Of a stretch of DNA of 13,537 bases, positions 6,616-13,537 are shown piece after piece. Both the position numbers and the translations under genes were made by a program. The stretch's first letter is position 1, and each line of letters begins with the position of its first letter. The notes under the pieces are model-generated. The model saw nothing but the letters and a program-made list of their open reading frames with translations. It was not told where the DNA came from and searched no databases. Source of the DNA: Bacillota bacterium (lineage in GTDB: Bacteria > Bacillota > Clostridia > Peptostreptococcales > Anaerovoracaceae); the NCBI GenBank assembly GCA_022793975.1, contig JAAWDW010000157.1, forward strand, positions 1-13,537, written 5' to 3'.

Positions 6616-7974
6616 ATGAAAACTGGCGGATATATAGCAAGCAAGAATACGGACAATATAGATGAAATACGCGAAAGGGCGTACAATTATCTGACGGCGC
6701 TTGCGCAGATTTATGATGAGATATTTGAATTCGATCTGACAAAAGGAACCGTGAATCGCGTTCACGGACGGTCTTTTAACATACTTTCTGGAGAAAAAAG
6801 ATGTATTGCTGCAGCGGATGCTGTTTTTGAATGGATAGAAAAAATCGTGTTTGAAGAAGACAGAGAAACTGTAAAGACGGCGTTTGACAGATTTTTTGGT
6901 ATCAGTGGAAATACAGCAGAAGAATCCGGTCCTATTCAGATTGAATTTGCGGCTCAAATAGAAGGCGAAACCAAAATATATCTCGGCGTATTTCTTGCGA
7001 TGAAGAAGAATACATTTCTTTTCTGTTGCTGTGATGTAACGGAGAGACGGGAAGCCGACAGACTGAAAAGGGAAAATACCAGCCTGCGTGATTTAAATAA
7101 TAATATGAGAGAAATTGTCAAGCATTTTACGGACGGAATGCTGGCATTTAAAATGGAGAACGAAATAGTTACTCCTCTCTACATAAGCGATAATATATGT
7201 GATTTTTTCGGCTTTAATACGGAAGAATGGATATTTATGATGAGTGAAGGTCTAACGGTAAGTGACTTTATATCAAGAAGCAGCTTTTCATATGAGGATT
7301 TTCAGCAGCTCATGCGAGAGGGAGAGGCGGAATTCGATTATACAGATGTTGAGAGTGGAGATAAAAGGCGTATAAGAGCGGTAAGCACTATATATTTTGA
7401 TGAGAACGGTCCGGCATTTTATATTATGCTGCAAAATGCTGCAGGCAGAGGAGAAAAACGCAGAAGCGCTCTCCAGATGTATAATAAGTCAGAAGGAGAA
7501 GCCGGTGTAACAGGGGATATATCTTCTTCTCCTGTATATATACGTACTTTCGGATATTTTGATGTGTTTGTGGACGGTAAGCCGATAGCGTTCAGAAATA
7601 AAAAGTCAAAAGAGCTGTTGGCACTTCTCGTTGACAGGCGTGGAGGATTTGTTTCGTCAAGTGAAGCTATAAATTTTTTGTGGGAAGATGAGCCGGCAAA
7701 CAAAACGACTCTTTCACGGTACAGAAAAGTAGCTCTCAGACTTAAAAACTTTCTTGAAGAGTGTGGTATAGAAAATATTATAGAGACAGTGGACGGCAAG
7801 AGACGTATAGTGCCGGAATCGGTAAGATGCGATTTTTACGATTATCTTGCAGACAGTGACGGAAATGCACGTACATTTAACGGTTCATATCTTCTCAATT
7901 ACAGCTGGGCCGAAACTACTCTTGGTGAACTTCTTATAATGAGCGGACAGATATTTGACAAAGAAAATTATTAA
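6616..7974 (+). CDS. PAS-PAS-SARP-like transcriptional regulator
   Basis: A 452-residue cytosolic protein with no membrane segment. The ATG at 6616 is preferred over the TTG at 6613 because GAGAAGG (6604-6610) is 5 bases away. Residues ~28-145 look PAS-like (IYDEIFEFDL ... FLFCCCDVTER), including three adjacent cysteines at 137-139. Residues ~146-168 form a charged, heptad-like linker. Residues ~169-282 look like a second PAS domain (MLAFKMENEIV, ISDNICDFFGF, ending AFYIMLQNA). After a loose linker, residues ~306-395 (VYIRTFGYFDVFVDG, KKSKELLALLVDRRGGFVSS, SRYRKVALRLKNFLEE) match the OmpR/SARP winged helix. The last ~55 residues (CDFYDYLADS, FNGSYLLNYSWAE) match only the beginning of a BTAD domain. 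It has no receiver or kinase domain, so it would be a one-component regulator sensing through PAS. It stands alone between its own promoter and terminator, and directly precedes the repeat-bearing promoter of the fatty acid operon. Confidence 0.8.
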   Translation: MKTGGYIASKNTDNIDEIRERAYNYLTALAQIYDEIFEFDLTKGTVNRVHGRSFNILSGEKRCIAAADAVFEWIEKIVFEEDRETVKTAFDRFFGISGNTAEESGPIQIEFAAQIEGETKIYLGVFLAMKKNTFLFCCCDVTERREADRLKRENTSLRDLNNNMREIVKHFTDGMLAFKMENEIVTPLYISDNICDFFGFNTEEWIFMMSEGLTVSDFISRSSFSYEDFQQLMREGEAEFDYTDVESGDKRRIRAVSTIYFDENGPAFYIMLQNAAGRGEKRRSALQMYNKSEGEAGVTGDISSSPVYIRTFGYFDVFVDGKPIAFRNKKSKELLALLVDRRGGFVSSSEAINFLWEDEPANKTTLSRYRKVALRLKNFLEECGIENIIETVDGKRRIVPESVRCDFYDYLADSDGNARTFNGSYLLNYSWAETTLGELLIMSGQIFDKENY

Positions 7975-7993
7975 AATACAAAATTTGGACAGA

Positions 7994-8031
7994 ATAAACC
8001 TTGTTTACTATGTAAATAAGGTTTATTTTTT
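7994..8031 (+). terminator. Intrinsic terminator of the regulator gene
   Basis: A 14-bp stem (7994-8007 with 8013-8026), perfect except for one G-T wobble, has loop CTATG and runs into a T-run (8026-8031). It lies 20 bases after the regulator stop and separates that gene from the fatty acid operon, so acpP needs its own promoter. Confidence 0.85.
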
Positions 8032-8059
8032 GTGTTATTTTGAAAAAATTTTCTAATGA

Positions 8060-8099
8060 GGAACGCAAAAGGAACGCAAAAGGAACGCTATTGGAACTT
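8060..8099 (+). repeat. Four 11-bp-spaced GGAAC direct repeats, probable SARP operator
   Basis: GGAACGC occurs at 8060, 8071 and 8082, and a fourth, degenerate copy GGAACTT at 8093. The spacing is 11 bases each time, about one helical turn, so all copies face the same side of the DNA. The first two units are identical over all 11 bases. Known SARP sites (e.g. for ActII-ORF4 and DnrI) are heptamer direct repeats at 11-bp spacing, the last one 8 bp before the -10. Here the fourth heptamer ends at 8099 and the -10 starts at 8108, a gap of exactly 8. The array covers the place where a -35 element should be. Confidence 0.75.
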
Positions 8100-8107
8100 T
8101 TATGGGA

Positions 8108-8113
8108 TAAAAT
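8108..8113 (+). promoter_or_regulatory. Fatty acid operon promoter: -10 with no consensus -35
   Basis: TAAAAT (8108-8113) is one mismatch from the sigma-A -10 consensus. At 17-base spacing the -35 position (8085-8090) holds ACGCTA, nothing like TTGACA, and is occupied by the repeat array. This is the pattern of an activator-dependent promoter. The start of transcription would be near 8120, giving a leader of about 50 bases. That leader holds only a 4-bp hairpin (8125-8128 with 8134-8137) and no recognised riboswitch. Confidence 0.65.
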
Positions 8114-8169
8114 AGTGTAAATAAGGTCGTAAAGACCATAAAATTATTGAATTTACGGAGGATTTTATT

Positions 8170-8388
8170 ATGTTATTTGATACTATTGCAGAACTTATTG
8201 CTGAGCGTACGGATTGTGATGTTGCCGATATTAAACCTGAAAGCAAATTTAGCGATCTCGGTATAGACTCTCTTGATACTGTTGAAGTGCTTATGGAGCT
8301 TGAAGACAGACTCGGCAAGGAAGTTGAACTCAACCAGAAAGTTGAAACTGTACAGGATCTTATCAATGTAATCGAAGGAAGGGAATAG
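8170..8388 (+). CDS. acpP: Acyl carrier protein
   Basis: A 72-residue acidic protein that carries growing acyl chains on phosphopantetheine. The attachment serine is S34 in the motif LGIDSLDTVEVL; the rest (KFSDLGID, LEDRLGKEVEL) has the helix pattern of bacterial ACPs. It is a few residues shorter than E. coli AcpP, within the normal range. GGAGG (8157-8161) lies 8 bases before the ATG, fitting high expression. As the first gene of the operon it lies directly behind the repeat-bearing promoter. The fabK start follows 3 bases after the stop. Confidence 0.95.
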   Translation: MLFDTIAELIAERTDCDVADIKPESKFSDLGIDSLDTVEVLMELEDRLGKEVELNQKVETVQDLINVIEGRE

Positions 8389-8391
8389 GTC

Positions 8392-9336
8392 GTGCTGAAT
8401 TCTCGTTTATGTGAAATGCTCGGTATCCGCTATCCTGTTTTTCAGGGCGGTATGGCCTGGGTTGCCGACGGTAAACTTGCGGCAGCTGTATCAGAAGGCG
8501 GCGGACTCGGCATAATCGGTGCGGGAAATGCTCCCGCAGATTTTGTGAGAGGAGAAATACACAAGGCGAAGTCACTTACGGATAAGCCTTTTGGTGTAAA
8601 TGTTATGCTTCTAAGTCCGTTTGCCGATGAAGTAGCGGAGATGATAGCGGATGAAAAGGTTGCAGTAGTAACCACGGGAGCCGGCAATCCTTCAAAGTAT
8701 ATGAAGATGTGGCAGGATGCCGGCTGCAGTGTAATACCTGTTGTAGCTTCCGCTTCTATGGCAAAGCTGATGCAGAGAATAGGAGCTTCGGCGGTAATTG
8801 CGGAAGGCGGCGAAAGCGGAGGACATGTGGGTGAGCTGACGACAATGGTGCTCGTGCCGCTTGTATGCGATGCTGTTGACATTCCTGTTATTGCGGCAGG
8901 AGGCATTGCCGACGGACGAGGAGCTGCGGCTGCGTATATGCTCGGTGCCTGCGGTGTGCAGATGGGAACGCGCTTCCTTTCTGCCGAAGAATGCAATATA
9001 CATCCGACATATAAGGAAAAGATAATAAAAGCGGGAGATCTGGCGACAATGGTTACGGGCAAGAGGCTCGGGCATCCTGTAAGGAGTCTGCGTACTGCGT
9101 TTGCCCGTAATTATATGAAAGAAGAGTATGGAGGTCTCGCGGATGAGGAACTCGAAGCTCTCGGAACGGGTGCGCTTCGTCTTGCCGTGCAGAATGGTGA
9201 TACTGAAAAAGGCTGCTTCCTTTCGGGGCAGATTGCGGCTATGGTAGAAAAAGTACAGCCGGCTGCCGATATAGTACGCGAAGTTGCGGAAGAGGCGGAG
9301 GAAGTGCTGAAAGGGGCAGCAAAATGGGTAAAATAG
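8392..9336 (+). CDS. fabK: Enoyl-ACP reductase II (FMN-dependent)
   Basis: A 314-residue TIM-barrel flavoprotein of the nitronate monooxygenase/FabK family that performs the last, NAD(P)H-dependent reduction of each elongation cycle. Seen: the N-terminal RYPVFQGGMAWV, the GGGLGIIGAGN loop, PFGVNVML, the catalytic-type histidine H145 in ESGGHVGELTT (matching the key histidine of pneumococcal FabK), and the phosphate-binding stretch IPVIAAGGIADGRG then GVQMGTRFL. Translation starts at GTG (8392), the only start that fits both the frame and the acpP stop; GGAAGGGA lies upstream within the end of acpP. Being inside a fab operon favours FabK over a 2-nitropropane dioxygenase role. It overlaps fabD by 13 bases. 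No FabI is seen in the window, so this is the only candidate enoyl reductase here. Confidence 0.94.
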   Translation: MLNSRLCEMLGIRYPVFQGGMAWVADGKLAAAVSEGGGLGIIGAGNAPADFVRGEIHKAKSLTDKPFGVNVMLLSPFADEVAEMIADEKVAVVTTGAGNPSKYMKMWQDAGCSVIPVVASASMAKLMQRIGASAVIAEGGESGGHVGELTTMVLVPLVCDAVDIPVIAAGGIADGRGAAAAYMLGACGVQMGTRFLSAEECNIHPTYKEKIIKAGDLATMVTGKRLGHPVRSLRTAFARNYMKEEYGGLADEELEALGTGALRLAVQNGDTEKGCFLSGQIAAMVEKVQPAADIVREVAEEAEEVLKGAAKWVK

Positions 9337-10241
9337 CGTTTGTTTTTTCCGGACAGGGTGATCAGTATTCCGGAATGGGAAAAAAACTCTACGAAAAATA
9401 TCCTGAGGCAGCGCGTATATTTGATATATGCGACAGCATAAGACAAGGAACAACGGAGCAATGTTTTTCCGGAAGCGAGGCTGAACTGAAAGAAACGAAA
9501 AATACGCAACCCTGCCTTTTTGCATATGAAGCGGCGGCAGCGGCAGTGCTTATTGCAAACGGTATAAAAGCGGATATGACAGCAGGATTTTCGCTTGGCG
9601 AAGTTGCGGCGCTTGCGTTTTCCGGTATTGTGGACATTGAAACGGGATTTTCACTTGTATGCAGGAGAGGTGAGCTGATGCATGATGCAGCGGAAAAGCA
9701 TCCTGCAAAGATGGCGGCTGTCGTTCGTCTTGAAAATGATGAAGTGAGGAGGATTGCCTCACAGTTTGAAAACATATATCCGGTTAATTTCAACTGTCCG
9801 GGACAGGTAACAGTTGCAGGAAGTGAAGAAATGATGCCGGAGTTTGCATCTGCTGTAAAAGATGCAGGGGGACGTGCACTTCCGCTAAAAGTAAGCGGTG
9901 GATTCCATTCGCCATTTATGGACGAAGCGGCAGTAGCGTTTAAAAATGAGCTTGAAAAGGTATCATTTGCAATACCTGAAATTCCGCTTTATTCCAATGT
10001 TACGGCGTTTCCGTACAGCGGAGATGAGCCGGAAATGCTTTCAAAACAAATATGTTCTCCCGTTCTTTGGGAAAAGCTCATACTTAATATGATAAATGAG
10101 GGAGCCGATACGTTTATTGAAATCGGTCCGGGAAATACTCTCTGCGGACTTATTTCCAAGATAGATAAAGATGTACGCGTTTATACGGCGTCTGATCTTG
10201 AAAAATCGGAATTCCCGTTTGATGAGGTGAAGTCATGCTAA
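9324..10241 (+). CDS. fabD: Malonyl-CoA:ACP transacylase
   Basis: A 305-residue alpha/beta enzyme moving malonyl from CoA to ACP. It begins with the typical KIAFVFSGQGDQYSGMGKKLY. The nucleophile is S90 in AGFSLGEVAAL (GxSxG) and the catalytic histidine H195 in SGGFHSPFM. The C-terminal signature FIEIGPGNTLCGL is also present. A malonyl-type R (LVCRRGELM) binds the carboxylate. The ATG at 9324 lies within the end of fabK, and the stop overlaps fabG by 7 bases, so the three genes are translationally coupled. Confidence 0.95.
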   Translation: MGKIAFVFSGQGDQYSGMGKKLYEKYPEAARIFDICDSIRQGTTEQCFSGSEAELKETKNTQPCLFAYEAAAAAVLIANGIKADMTAGFSLGEVAALAFSGIVDIETGFSLVCRRGELMHDAAEKHPAKMAAVVRLENDEVRRIASQFENIYPVNFNCPGQVTVAGSEEMMPEFASAVKDAGGRALPLKVSGGFHSPFMDEAAVAFKNELEKVSFAIPEIPLYSNVTAFPYSGDEPEMLSKQICSPVLWEKLILNMINEGADTFIEIGPGNTLCGLISKIDKDVRVYTASDLEKSEFPFDEVKSC

Positions 10242-10969
10242 AGGAAAAAGTAGCAGTTATCACGGGCGGCTCCCGCGGAATAGGTGCGGAAGTCGCATAT
10301 AAGCTTGCTTCTCTGGGTGCTGATATTGCCATAATATATGCAGGAAATGAAGAAGCAGCAAACAAGGTTGCGGGCAGATGCGAGGATGAATATTCGGTAA
10401 AGGCTCGCGTATACCGCTGTAATGTAGCGGATTTTGACGAGGTAAAGACTACCGTGGGACAGATAAAATCGGATTTCGGTACAGTTAATATCCTTGTGAA
10501 CAGTGCGGGTATAACCCGCGATACACTTGTTACAATGATGAGTGAAAAAGATTTTGATGATGTTCTCGATACAAACCTTAAGGGAACATTTAATATGATA
10601 AGACACTGCTCAGGTTTTTTTATCAGGAACCGTGAGGGAAGCATTATCAATATATCATCTGTTTCGGGTCTTATGGGAAACGCCGGACAGACAAATTATT
10701 CTGCATCCAAAGCAGGTATTGTCGGTCTTACAAAGTCGGTTGCCAAAGAACTTGCACCGCGAGGCATCAGATGTAATGCAGTCGCTCCCGGTTTTATCAA
10801 TACTGATATGACAAAAGACCTCGGGGAAAGCGCGGAGCAGCTTATGAAGATGATTCCGCTCGGAAGAATGGGAAAACCGCAGGAAGTGGCGGAAGCGGTA
10901 GCATTTCTTGCCTGCGCCGATTATATCACGGGTGAAGTTATTCGTGTTGACGGCGGTATAGCAATGTAG
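10235..10969 (+). CDS. fabG: 3-oxoacyl-ACP reductase
   Basis: A 244-residue short-chain dehydrogenase reducing 3-oxoacyl-ACP with NADPH. Motifs: cofactor loop TGGSRGIG at the N-terminus, LVNSAGITRD (the usual NNAG reads NSAG), and catalytic S142, Y155 and K159 in ISSVSG and NYSASKAG. The C-terminal YITGEVIRVDGGIAM is typical of FabG. GAGGTGA lies just before the ATG. Its length and surroundings distinguish it from other short-chain dehydrogenases. A 20-base gap separates it from the fabF start. Confidence 0.95.
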   Translation: MLKEKVAVITGGSRGIGAEVAYKLASLGADIAIIYAGNEEAANKVAGRCEDEYSVKARVYRCNVADFDEVKTTVGQIKSDFGTVNILVNSAGITRDTLVTMMSEKDFDDVLDTNLKGTFNMIRHCSGFFIRNREGSIINISSVSGLMGNAGQTNYSASKAGIVGLTKSVAKELAPRGIRCNAVAPGFINTDMTKDLGESAEQLMKMIPLGRMGKPQEVAEAVAFLACADYITGEVIRVDGGIAM

Positions 10970-10989
10970 AAGTGGGGAGAATTATTTAT

Positions 10990-12231
10990 ATGGAAAACAA
11001 AATTCGCAGAGTTGTTGTTACCGGTATGGGCGCGGTAACTCCTATCGGCAACAATATAGATGAATATTGGAAAAGTCTTAAAGACGGAGTGTGCGGCATA
11101 GGCCCGATTACGCAGTTTGATACAACTGAATTTAAGGCTAAACTTGCGGCGGAGGTAAAAGATTTTGATCCGCGCAGCTATATGGAAAAATCCGAGACAC
11201 TGAGAAGCGACCGCTGTGCGCAGCTTGCAGTGGCGGCGGCATCGCAGGCAGTAGCCGAAAGCGGTATTATAGGAACTCTGCCGCCTGAACGTATCGGAGT
11301 TTATTTCGGAAGCGGCATAGGTGGTATAAAAACTATAGAAACAGAATTGCAAAAACTTTTCGAAAAAGGGCCAAGACGTGTATCGCCTTTGTTTATTCCT
11401 ATGATGATACCTAATATGGCAGCAGGAATGATAGCCATAAGATTTGATTGCAGAGGAGCGGCAATGCCCGCTGTTACGGCATGTGCGTCCGGATCAAATT
11501 CGATAGGAGAAGCTATGCGCGCTATACGGCACGGTTATGCGGATGCTATGATTACAGGTGGTGCGGAAGCTTCTATTGCGGCATCCGGTGTTGCCGGATT
11601 TGTAAATATGCAGGCGCTTTCAACGTCGGAAGATCCTGATGCGGCATCGCTTCCTTTTGATAAGAGAAGAGGCGGGTTTGTAATAGGAGAAGGGGCTGCA
11701 GCTCTCATTCTTGAAGAATACGAGCATGCTAAGAGCCGTGGAGCTAAGATTTATGCTGAAGTATGCGGATACGGTTCGACATGTGACGCGTATCACATTA
11801 CAGCACCTCATCCGGAGGCTGATGGCGGTGCTCGTGCTATGAAAGAAGCGCTTGCGGAAGCTGCATATGACGGAAAAGAAACGGTATATGTAAACGCACA
11901 CGGAACAGGTACACCTATGAATGATTCACTGGAAACGTTGGCTGTTAAAAAGGCGCTGGGAGAGGAGCAGGCGAAAAAGGCATTTGTAAGTTCAACAAAG
12001 TCGATGACCGGCCATATGCTTGGAGCTGCAGGGGCTGCCGAAGCTATCGCGTGTATCAAGGCACTGGAGGAAGGTATTCTGCCTCCGACCATAAATCTTA
12101 AGGAACCTGATCCGGAATGCGACCTTTATTATGTGCCTAATAAGGCTGAAAAACACGATATAAGTATTGCACTCTCAAACTCACTCGGATTCGGAGGACA
12201 TAACGCATGTCTTGCGTTCAGGAGGGTATAG
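10990..12231 (+). CDS. fabF: 3-oxoacyl-ACP synthase II
   Basis: The condensing enzyme that elongates acyl-ACP with malonyl-ACP. The ATG at 10990 is preferred to the GTG at 10972: GGGGAG (10974-10979) lies 10 bases before it, and the product begins MENKIRRVVVTGMG like other FabF proteins. It has 413 residues, the usual length. The catalytic triad is C165 (VTACASGSNS), H304 (NAHGTGTPMND) and H342 (KSMTGHMLGAAG). The presence of one Cys-His-His enzyme, without FabH (Cys-His-Asn) in the window, means the initiation step must be encoded elsewhere. Spacing to accB is 2 bases. Confidence 0.95.
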   Translation: MENKIRRVVVTGMGAVTPIGNNIDEYWKSLKDGVCGIGPITQFDTTEFKAKLAAEVKDFDPRSYMEKSETLRSDRCAQLAVAAASQAVAESGIIGTLPPERIGVYFGSGIGGIKTIETELQKLFEKGPRRVSPLFIPMMIPNMAAGMIAIRFDCRGAAMPAVTACASGSNSIGEAMRAIRHGYADAMITGGAEASIAASGVAGFVNMQALSTSEDPDAASLPFDKRRGGFVIGEGAAALILEEYEHAKSRGAKIYAEVCGYGSTCDAYHITAPHPEADGGARAMKEALAEAAYDGKETVYVNAHGTGTPMNDSLETLAVKKALGEEQAKKAFVSSTKSMTGHMLGAAGAAEAIACIKALEEGILPPTINLKEPDPECDLYYVPNKAEKHDISIALSNSLGFGGHNACLAFRRV

Positions 12232-12233
12232 GT

Positions 12234-12671
12234 ATGAAAGAAGAGAATATAAGAAAATATGCGGAGCTTATGAATGAGCTTGGGCTCAGTGCACTTGAAA
12301 TTACTGAAGACGGTAGTAAAATCCGTCTGGAAAGGGAAACAGCAGCTGCGGTAACCGTACCTGTTATGCAGGCCCCGGCGGCAGCAGCCGTAAGTAATGA
12401 GACAGGTGCATCTTCTGTACTCGACGCAGACATTATAACTGTTACATCGCCTATGGTAGGAGTATTTTACGCTGCTCCTACTGAAAATGCAGAGCATTTT
12501 GTAAGTGTGGGTGCAAGAGTAAAAAAAGGAGATACGCTTTGCATCATAGAAGCTATGAAACTTATGAATGAGATCACAGCTGAAGAAGACGGAGTTGTAT
12601 CGGAGATATGCGTGACAAACGGTCAGGTAGTTGATTTTGGCTGTGATTTGTTCAAAATAAAGAGGTTATAG
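12234..12671 (+). CDS. accB: Biotin carboxyl carrier protein of acetyl-CoA carboxylase
   Basis: The ATG at 12234 is chosen because AGGAGGG (12220-12226) lies 7 bases upstream; a start at 12207 would sit inside fabF. The 145-residue protein has an N-terminal domain (MKEENIRKYAELMNELGLSALEI), an alanine/proline-rich mobile linker (about residues 39-60), and a C-terminal biotinyl domain with the attachment lysine K109 in IEAMKLMNEI. It carries CO2 from the AccC site to the carboxyltransferase, supplying malonyl-CoA to FabD. Confidence 0.95.
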   Translation: MKEENIRKYAELMNELGLSALEITEDGSKIRLERETAAAVTVPVMQAPAAAAVSNETGASSVLDADIITVTSPMVGVFYAAPTENAEHFVSVGARVKKGDTLCIIEAMKLMNEITAEEDGVVSEICVTNGQVVDFGCDLFKIKRL

Positions 12672-12675
12672 TTAT

Positions 12676-13092
12676 ATGAACAGAACAGAAATAATGAGCA
12701 TACTTCCGCATAGGGATGATATGCTTTTGATAGACGAGGTGGAAAGAGACGGCGATTATGCTGTCGGCAAGTACCGTGTGCGAGGAGATGAGTTCTTTTT
12801 AAACGGACATTTCCCGGGAAATCCGGTGGTGCCCGGCGTTATTCTCTGTGAAATGCTGGCACAGTCTGCATGCATACTTCTTGCGAATGATATGACAGAG
12901 GAAAAGCTTCCTATGTATACGGGGCTTAATAATGTGCGTTTTAAGTATCCTGTAAAACCGGGTGATGTATTTGAAACAAGATGTATTATAAAACGTGCAA
13001 AACCGCCATTTTATTTTGCAGAAGGAACCGGTACGGTTGCCGGCAGGGTATGTGTTACAGCGGAATTTTCATTTGCCGTTATGGGGAAGTAG
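12676..13092 (+). CDS. fabZ: 3-hydroxyacyl-ACP dehydratase
   Basis: A 138-residue hot-dog fold enzyme removing water from 3-hydroxyacyl-ACP. It has the N-terminal LPHRDDMLLIDEV, the catalytic H45 in NGHFPGNPVVPGV, and E59 in ILCEMLAQSA. The later GLNNVRFKYPVKPGD is also family-typical. AGAGG (12660-12664) precedes the ATG, and the gene sits between accB and accC as in other clostridial operons. FabZ rather than FabA is indicated by the small size and context; an isomerase function for unsaturated fatty acids cannot be excluded by eye. Confidence 0.95.
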   Translation: MNRTEIMSILPHRDDMLLIDEVERDGDYAVGKYRVRGDEFFLNGHFPGNPVVPGVILCEMLAQSACILLANDMTEEKLPMYTGLNNVRFKYPVKPGDVFETRCIIKRAKPPFYFAEGTGTVAGRVCVTAEFSFAVMGK

Positions 13093-13095
13093 ATT

Positions 13096-13537
13096 ATGTT
13101 TTCAAAAATTTTGATTGCTAACCGCGGGGAAATAGCCGTAAGGATTATCCGTGCATGCAAGGAAATGGGAATAAATACGGTTGCAGTGTATTCCGAAGCG
13201 GACAGACAGGCACTTCATGTTGCGCTGGCTGATGAAAGTTATTGTATAGGAACATCCGAATCAAAAGAAAGCTACCTTCAGGAGGACCGTATAATAAGTG
13301 CTGCTATGATATCGGGGGCACAGGCGATTCATCCCGGATATGGTTTTCTCTCGGAAAATGCACATTTTGCTGCACTTTGCAGGAAAAATGGCATAGTTTT
13401 TATCGGACCTACCGCAGAAATGATGGATGAACTCAGTGATAAATCAATAATAAAAAAGAAAATGGAAGATGCGGGACTTTCAGTAATTCCGGGGACGGTT
13501 GCGCTTGAAAGTGTGGAAGCAGCATTCAGTGCGGCCG
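13096..13537 (+). CDS. accC: Biotin carboxylase of acetyl-CoA carboxylase (3' end outside window)
   Basis: The open frame begins MFSKILIANRGEIAVRIIRACKE, the diagnostic N-terminus of AccC, and continues through AVYSEAD, AIHPGYGFLSEN and IFIGPT-like FIGPTAEMM, then KKKMEDAGLSVIPG, before the window ends. About 147 of the usual ~450 residues are visible, covering the N-terminal domain and the beginning of the ATP-grasp region. The start lies 3 bases after the fabZ stop, with GGGGAAG upstream inside that gene. It uses ATP and bicarbonate to carboxylate biotin on AccB. In many relatives accD and accA follow, but they are not visible here. Confidence 0.93.
   Translation, partial: MFSKILIANRGEIAVRIIRACKEMGINTVAVYSEADRQALHVALADESYCIGTSESKESYLQEDRIISAAMISGAQAIHPGYGFLSENAHFAALCRKNGIVFIGPTAEMMDELSDKSIIKKKMEDAGLSVIPGTVALESVEAAFSAA

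Noticed and set aside
8060..8103. CRISPR-like or satellite repeat
   Set aside because: The units are 11 bases with no unique spacers, so it cannot be a CRISPR array; phase and place relative to the -10 fit an operator much better.
8442..9062. Long open frame antisense to fabK (206 codons)
   Set aside because: It is a shadow of the GC-biased codon positions of fabK, is rich in S, P and A without motifs, and lacks a convincing ribosome binding site.
10972..10989. GTG start giving fabF six extra residues
   Set aside because: The extra codons contain the ribosome binding site GGGGAG that serves the ATG at 10990, and the shorter N-terminus matches the family.

Overview
The window looks like chromosome from a low-GC, anaerobic Firmicute of the class Clostridia. 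The evidence is a ferredoxin-type aldo/keto reductase, debris of a Tn1549/Tn5397-like conjugative transposon, FMN-dependent FabK as the enoyl-ACP reductase, and the clostridial gene order acpP-fabK-fabD-fabG-fabF-accB-fabZ-accC. A genus cannot be assigned from the sequence alone.

Layout. (1) 1-612: the 3' end of an aldo/keto reductase with two iron-sulfur cysteine clusters, followed by a likely intrinsic terminator. (2) About 613-6544: a decayed conjugative transposon. Its remains are a large serine recombinase cut after about 58 residues and a TnpW-like small protein with an internal stop (both minus strand), a cluster of hairpins that may be a former transfer origin, a sigma-70-like gene with three nonsense codons but an unbroken frame, and a small helix-turn-helix-type gene with an early stop. 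Inside this debris is an apparently intact cargo operon: a MarR repressor with a near-consensus promoter and a perfect palindromic operator, then two ABC-2 type exporters, each an ATPase plus a permease. A strong intrinsic terminator sits between marR and the exporter genes. (3) 6517-8031: a monocistronic regulator with two PAS-like domains, a coiled-coil linker and a C-terminal OmpR/SARP-type winged helix with a shortened BTAD-like tail, closed by its own terminator. (4) 8060-13537: the type II fatty acid synthesis operon, running off the right edge inside accC.

How the parts fit. The fatty acid genes are tightly packed, with overlaps or gaps of at most 20 bases. They cover carrier protein, malonyl loading (FabD), elongation (FabF), reduction (FabG), dehydration (FabZ), final reduction (FabK) and part of acetyl-CoA carboxylase (AccB, AccC). 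No fabH and no FabT/FapR-type regulator is seen in the window. Instead, the operon promoter has a good -10, no recognisable -35, and four direct repeats beginning GGAAC spaced exactly 11 bp apart, ending 8 bp before the -10. This is the geometry of operators bound by Streptomyces antibiotic regulatory proteins (SARPs), and the gene just upstream encodes a PAS-linked SARP-like DNA-binding protein. The main proposal is that fatty acid synthesis here is switched on by a PAS-SARP activator instead of, or in addition to, a FabT/FapR-type repressor. This is inferred from architecture and site geometry; no experiment is known to me.
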